Shown here piece after piece: positions 6,715-9,290 of a stretch of DNA of 9,290 nt. Position 1 is the first letter of the stretch. Every line of letters starts with the position of its first letter. The DNA lies in NCBI GenBank assembly GCA_036273455.1, contig DASUHP010000144.1:1-9290 (forward strand), written 5' to 3'. Below the pieces are notes generated by a model, which was not told the origin of the DNA, ran no database searches, and saw nothing but the letters and a program-made list of their open reading frames with translations. The DNA is from CAIYRG01 sp036273455. GTDB lineage: Bacteria > Pseudomonadota > Alphaproteobacteria > Micropepsales > Micropepsaceae. Both the position numbers and the translations under genes were made by a program.

Positions 6715-7706
6715 AGCTGGATAAGGGCGCCAATCAGCAGCGCGAGCGCAATCAGGGCGCCGGTATTCCGATTGGCTCTGAACAGCCGCAGACAGAGTGC
6801 GGCATCATCGATGCGAACTCTCCGCATTTGCGAGTACAGATGCAGGGCAGGGAGTGCCATGGCGCAAATGAAGATGATTCCCATTCCGGCAGCGAGCCCT
6901 CCGGCCAGCATCAGCCCGATCGCAGAACCGTAGAAAGCATAGAGCCACTTGTAGGTGGATTCCCCAAGGCGAATGGCGGATGACTTCACGCCGATCGCAA
7001 GGTCATCCTGTATGTCGGAAAATGCGTAGAGCGTGTCATAGCCCATCGTCCAGAAAAAGCAGCCGGCATAAAACAGCGCCGCCGCCGTTCCCAGCCGCGC
7101 GGTCACCGCGGCAAAGCCGAACAGCACGCCCCAGTTGAACGTCAGACCCAGCCATGCCTGCGGCCACCAGGTGATGCGCTTCATGAATGGGTAGACAACG
7201 ACGAAAAACAGTGACCCGATGCCCACCAGCGCCGCGAAGGAGTTGAAACGCGCGTAATTTCCGCCGAGCGCTTCCGCCAGCGGATGGATGAAACAGATGG
7301 CGAGGAGCACGATCAGCGCGAGGAAGAGCTGAATGAAGCAGAAAATCCATGCCTGCTTGACCGTCACCTGGCCTGAGGGAATCGGCCGGCCGCGGGTTCG
7401 AGCGACCCGCGAGTCAAAATTGCGGTCGACAATGTCATTATAGGTACAACCGGCACCACGCATCAGGATGGAGCCCAGCGCCATGAGAAGGATATAGGTT
7501 CCGCTGGACCAGCCGAAGCCGAGAGCTGCGGTCCCGAGTTCGAGCCCGAATACGCAAGGCCAGAAAAGCAGCCAGATGCCGATCGGGCGATCGAGGCGCA
7601 TCAGCCGCAGATACGGGCCGATTCTCCGGGCGCGGTCGATAAAGCGGACGCGGACCGCGTCGGCGGGGCGGATGCTGAGTGTGTCTTCTTGCGGATCGGC
7701 GCTCAT
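6711..7706 (-). CDS. ubiA: UbiA: 4-hydroxybenzoate polyprenyltransferase
   Basis: This encodes 331 residues, an intramembrane aromatic prenyltransferase that attaches the polyprenyl tail to 4-hydroxybenzoate in ubiquinone synthesis. Both Mg-diphosphate-binding Asp-rich motifs are intact: NDIVDRNFD (90-98) and YDTLYAFSDIQDD (223-235). Other family blocks are LRLMRLDRPIGIWLLFWP (33-50), the ARTRGRPIPSGQ loop (102-113) and KSSAIRLGE (241-249). About nine hydrophobic helices are visible. ATG 7706 was chosen because the family begins near residue 30 and a hydrophilic N-terminal tail of about this size is common; the frame is open to 7838, but that region is rsmE on the other strand. The gene is the first of the minus-strand row and overlaps the methyltransferase by TTGA. 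It diverges from rsmE across 41 bp, so its promoter must lie at least partly over the 5' part of rsmE. No convincing -35/-10 pair was found. Confidence 0.96.
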   Translation of the reverse strand: MSADPQEDTLSIRPADAVRVRFIDRARRIGPYLRLMRLDRPIGIWLLFWPCVFGLELGTAALGFGWSSGTYILLMALGSILMRGAGCTYNDIVDRNFDSRVARTRGRPIPSGQVTVKQAWIFCFIQLFLALIVLLAICFIHPLAEALGGNYARFNSFAALVGIGSLFFVVVYPFMKRITWWPQAWLGLTFNWGVLFGFAAVTARLGTAAALFYAGCFFWTMGYDTLYAFSDIQDDLAIGVKSSAIRLGESTYKWLYAFYGSAIGLMLAGGLAAGMGIIFICAMALPALHLYSQMRRVRIDDAALCLRLFRANRNTGALIALALLIGALIQL

Positions 7707-7747
7707 CAATGTTGCAACCTGAACGGAAAGGGCAAGGTAATACGCCC

Positions 7748-8524
7748 ATGAGCGGGCACAAAATGCCGGACGACCCCGGCGAATTGGTCGATATTGGCGG
7801 CAAGCTGCGGCTGTTTGTCGAGGCGCCGCTCGAAGCAAATGCGCGTATTAGACCGGATACCGGGCAAACCCATTATCTGCTGCACGTCATGCGTGCACGC
7901 GCGGGTGATCGCGTGCTGCTGTTCAATGGGCGCGATGGCGAATGGCGGGCGCAGGTTGCGGACGTGTCCCGCCGCGAATGCGCGCTCGTCTGTGAAGCGC
8001 AAATCCGTGCGCAGCAGCGTGGTCCTGATCTCTGGCTGGCATTCGCGCCGGTTAAAAAGACACCTGGGGAATATCTGGCGCAGAAAGCCACCGAACTCGG
8101 CGTGGCGATGATGATACCGGTGATCACCGAGCGAACCGTGGCGCGCCGCGTCAATGCGGAGCGGTTGCGCGCCAATGCCATCGAAGCGGCGGAACAATCC
8201 GAGCGGCTGACGGTCCCGGAAATCCGCGACACCCAATCTCTGCCGGCGATGCTCGACGCCTGGCCGGCCGGACGCGGCCTGATTTTCTGCGATGAGGCCG
8301 GCGATGCGCTTCCCATCGCCGAAGCTCTGGCGGCTTCCGGTCCGTGGGCGGGCTGGGGCGTGCTGACCGGTCCGGAAGGGGGATTCGCGCCATCCGAGCG
8401 CGATCGCATCCGAGCGCAGCCTTTCGTAGTCCCGGTCAGCCTCGGTCCGCGCATCATGCGCGCCGATACGGCGGCTCTGGCCGCGCTTGCGGTTTGGCAG
8501 GCGGTCCTCGGAGATTGGCATTAA
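7748..8524 (+). CDS. rsmE: RsmE: 16S rRNA (uracil-1498-N3)-methyltransferase
   Basis: This encodes 258 residues, close to the 243 of E. coli RsmE. This SPOUT-class enzyme uses SAM to methylate N3 of U1498 in the 30S decoding region. The N-terminal PUA-like part contains RLFVEAPL (21-28) and THYLLHVMRARAGDRVLLFNG (41-61). The catalytic SPOUT part carries QKATELGV (112-119), EAAEQSER (146-153), the SAM-loop LTGPEGGF (206-213) and LGPRIMRADTAALAAL (232-247), which forms the trefoil knot. ATG 7748 follows an AAGG sequence (7734-7737) at 10-nt spacing. ATG 7763 is also possible, and ATG 7709 would add 13 residues without family support. It is divergent from ubiA and followed 97 bp later by gshA, an arrangement seen in other alphaproteobacteria as far as I recall. 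Confidence 0.95.
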   Translation: MSGHKMPDDPGELVDIGGKLRLFVEAPLEANARIRPDTGQTHYLLHVMRARAGDRVLLFNGRDGEWRAQVADVSRRECALVCEAQIRAQQRGPDLWLAFAPVKKTPGEYLAQKATELGVAMMIPVITERTVARRVNAERLRANAIEAAEQSERLTVPEIRDTQSLPAMLDAWPAGRGLIFCDEAGDALPIAEALAASGPWAGWGVLTGPEGGFAPSERDRIRAQPFVVPVSLGPRIMRADTAALAALAVWQAVLGDWH

Positions 8525-8541
8525 GTCGAGTTCCTCCCGGC

Positions 8542-8570
8542 TTGTAACTCACAAGATCGCTCACTAGTTT
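8542..8570 (+). promoter_or_regulatory. Weak promoter candidate for gshA
   Basis: In the 97-bp gap between rsmE and gshA there is TTGTAA (8542-8547), a 17-bp spacer and TAGTTT (8565-8570). The -35 matches four of six consensus bases and the -10 only three, so this is tentative. The gap also holds a short CTTGT/ACAAG inverted repeat (8541-8555) and a 10-bp palindrome GTCTGCAGAC (8578-8587). Neither has a T-run, so no terminator for rsmE is called. Confidence 0.25.
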
Positions 8571-8609
8571 CAAATCCGTCTGCAGACTTCGAATCCAAAC
8601 CCACGATCC

Positions 8610-8614
8610 AAGGA
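8610..8614 (+). promoter_or_regulatory. Ribosome-binding site of gshA
   Basis: AAGGA sits seven bases before ATG 8622 and fixes the start of the gene, whose coding frame continues off the window. Confidence 0.75.
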
Positions 8615-8621
8615 CATCTGG

Positions 8622-9290
8622 ATGTCGATCCCGCAATCCGGCGGCCGGCCCATCGCTTCGCGTGCCGATCTCGTGGCCTATATCGCCGCGGGTTCCAAGC
8701 CGCGCGAGCAATGGCGCATCGGGACGGAGCACGAGAAATTCGTCTACTCGCTGCGCGATCGCAAGCCGCTGCCCTATGACGGACCGTGCAGCATCAAGGC
8801 GCTGCTGGATGGAATGCAGCGCTTCGGCTGGCAGCCAGTGCGCGAAGGCGAAAATATCATCGGCCTGATGCAGAACGGCGCGACGGTGAGTCTCGAGCCG
8901 GGCGGACAATTCGAGCTTTCAGGCGCGGCCTTGCGCAGTGTTCATGAGACCTGCAGGGAAGTGAATACCCATCGCAATCAGGTGCGCGAAGTTTGTGCCG
9001 AAATCGGTGCGGGTTGTCTCGGCATCGGATTTGCCCCGACCTGGAGTCTCGCGGATGTCCCGGTCATGCCCAAAGGCCGCTACGGGATCATGCGGCGCTA
9101 TATGCCGAAAGTCGGCGGATATGGTCTGGAAATGATGTTTCGGACCTGTACCGTGCAGTCGAATTTCGATTTCGGCTCGGAAGCCGACATGGTGAAAAAA
9201 TTGCGCGTGGCGCTGGCGCTGCAGCCGGTGGCCACCGCGCTTTTCGCCAATTCGCCCTTTCGCGAAGGCAAGCCTAACGGGTTCAAGTCG
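8622..9290 (+). CDS. gshA: Glutamate-cysteine ligase, plant/alphaproteobacterial type, N-terminal half (3' end outside window)
   Basis: The frame is open from ATG 8622 to the window end (223 residues), so roughly half of a ~450-residue enzyme is present. It makes gamma-glutamylcysteine from Glu, Cys and ATP, the first step of glutathione synthesis, in the cytoplasm. Family blocks visible are WRIGTEHEKFVY (31-42), GLMQNGATVSLEPGGQFELS (81-100), CREVNTHRNQVREV (111-124), a MPKGRYGIMRRYMPKVG block (149-165), the MMFRTCTVQSNFDF block (171-184) and the SPFREGKPNGFKS block (211-223). The ATG follows AAGGA (8610-8614) with 7-nt spacing, a strong ribosome-binding site. It is the plant-like GCL family rather than the E. 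coli GshA family. It follows rsmE in the same direction and may be co-transcribed with it or have its own promoter. Confidence 0.94.
   Translation, partial: MSIPQSGGRPIASRADLVAYIAAGSKPREQWRIGTEHEKFVYSLRDRKPLPYDGPCSIKALLDGMQRFGWQPVREGENIIGLMQNGATVSLEPGGQFELSGAALRSVHETCREVNTHRNQVREVCAEIGAGCLGIGFAPTWSLADVPVMPKGRYGIMRRYMPKVGGYGLEMMFRTCTVQSNFDFGSEADMVKKLRVALALQPVATALFANSPFREGKPNGFKS

Noticed and set aside
6274..6933. Plus-strand open frame (219 codons) across the methyltransferase and ubiA
   Set aside because: Antisense to two well-supported genes, with no ribosome-binding site of note and no family similarity.
7706..8521. Long minus-strand open frame (271 codons) opposite rsmE
   Set aside because: It is fully antisense to rsmE, a confident full-length gene, and its translation is Arg-rich with no recognisable domain; it is a shadow frame of GC-rich coding DNA.
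8541..8555. CTTGT-AACTC-ACAAG hairpin after rsmE as a terminator
   Set aside because: The stem is only 5 bp and AT-containing and there is no T-run after it, so it does not meet the form of a rho-independent terminator.

Overview
The window looks like an ordinary piece of a GC-rich alphaproteobacterial chromosome carrying a small accessory toxin-antitoxin insert. The gene families point to Alphaproteobacteria: a plant/alphaproteobacterial-type glutamate-cysteine ligase, an RsmE with the alphaproteobacterial LGPRIMRADTA ending, a UbiA/UbiD ubiquinone pair, and an ETF-beta lysine methyltransferase-like protein. Genus cannot be assigned from the sequence alone.

Layout. At the left edge (2-463, +) is the C-terminal part of an M28-family zinc metallopeptidase. 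Its last codons overlap, tail to tail, a two-gene toxin-antitoxin module on the minus strand: an unusual antitoxin (870-1445) and a PIN-domain RNase toxin (460-873), joined by a GTGA overlap. The antitoxin has its own AT-rich promoter, covered by a near-perfect 26-bp palindrome (1473-1498), the likely autoregulatory operator. Upstream of it, and also on the minus strand, runs a tightly packed gene row read from 7706 down to 1514: ubiA, a class I methyltransferase, two tandem 481-residue APC-superfamily amino acid permeases, and ubiD. Several junctions in this row are 4-nt stop/start overlaps. Diverging from ubiA across only 41 bp are rsmE (7748-8524, +) and then gshA (8622 to the window end, +, truncated by the window).

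How the genes work together. UbiA prenylates 4-hydroxybenzoate and UbiD decarboxylates the product, so the minus-strand row contains two consecutive steps of ubiquinone synthesis. UbiX, which makes the prenyl-FMN cofactor of UbiD, is not in the window. The methyltransferase resembles enzymes that methylate a lysine of the electron-transfer flavoprotein beta subunit, which would also fit respiratory electron flow; this is family-level inference. The two permeases are probable cationic or general amino acid importers, and their link to ubiquinone synthesis is not evident. RsmE (ribosome modification) and GshA (glutathione synthesis) are housekeeping.

The most notable item is the antitoxin. Its N-terminal part resembles the little-studied DUF7662 domain, while its last ~30 residues resemble the toxin-neutralising tails of antitoxins paired with PIN toxins. 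It therefore looks like a non-standard antitoxin architecture with an associated operator. I saw no tRNA, rRNA, CRISPR array, insertion sequence or clear rho-independent terminator.
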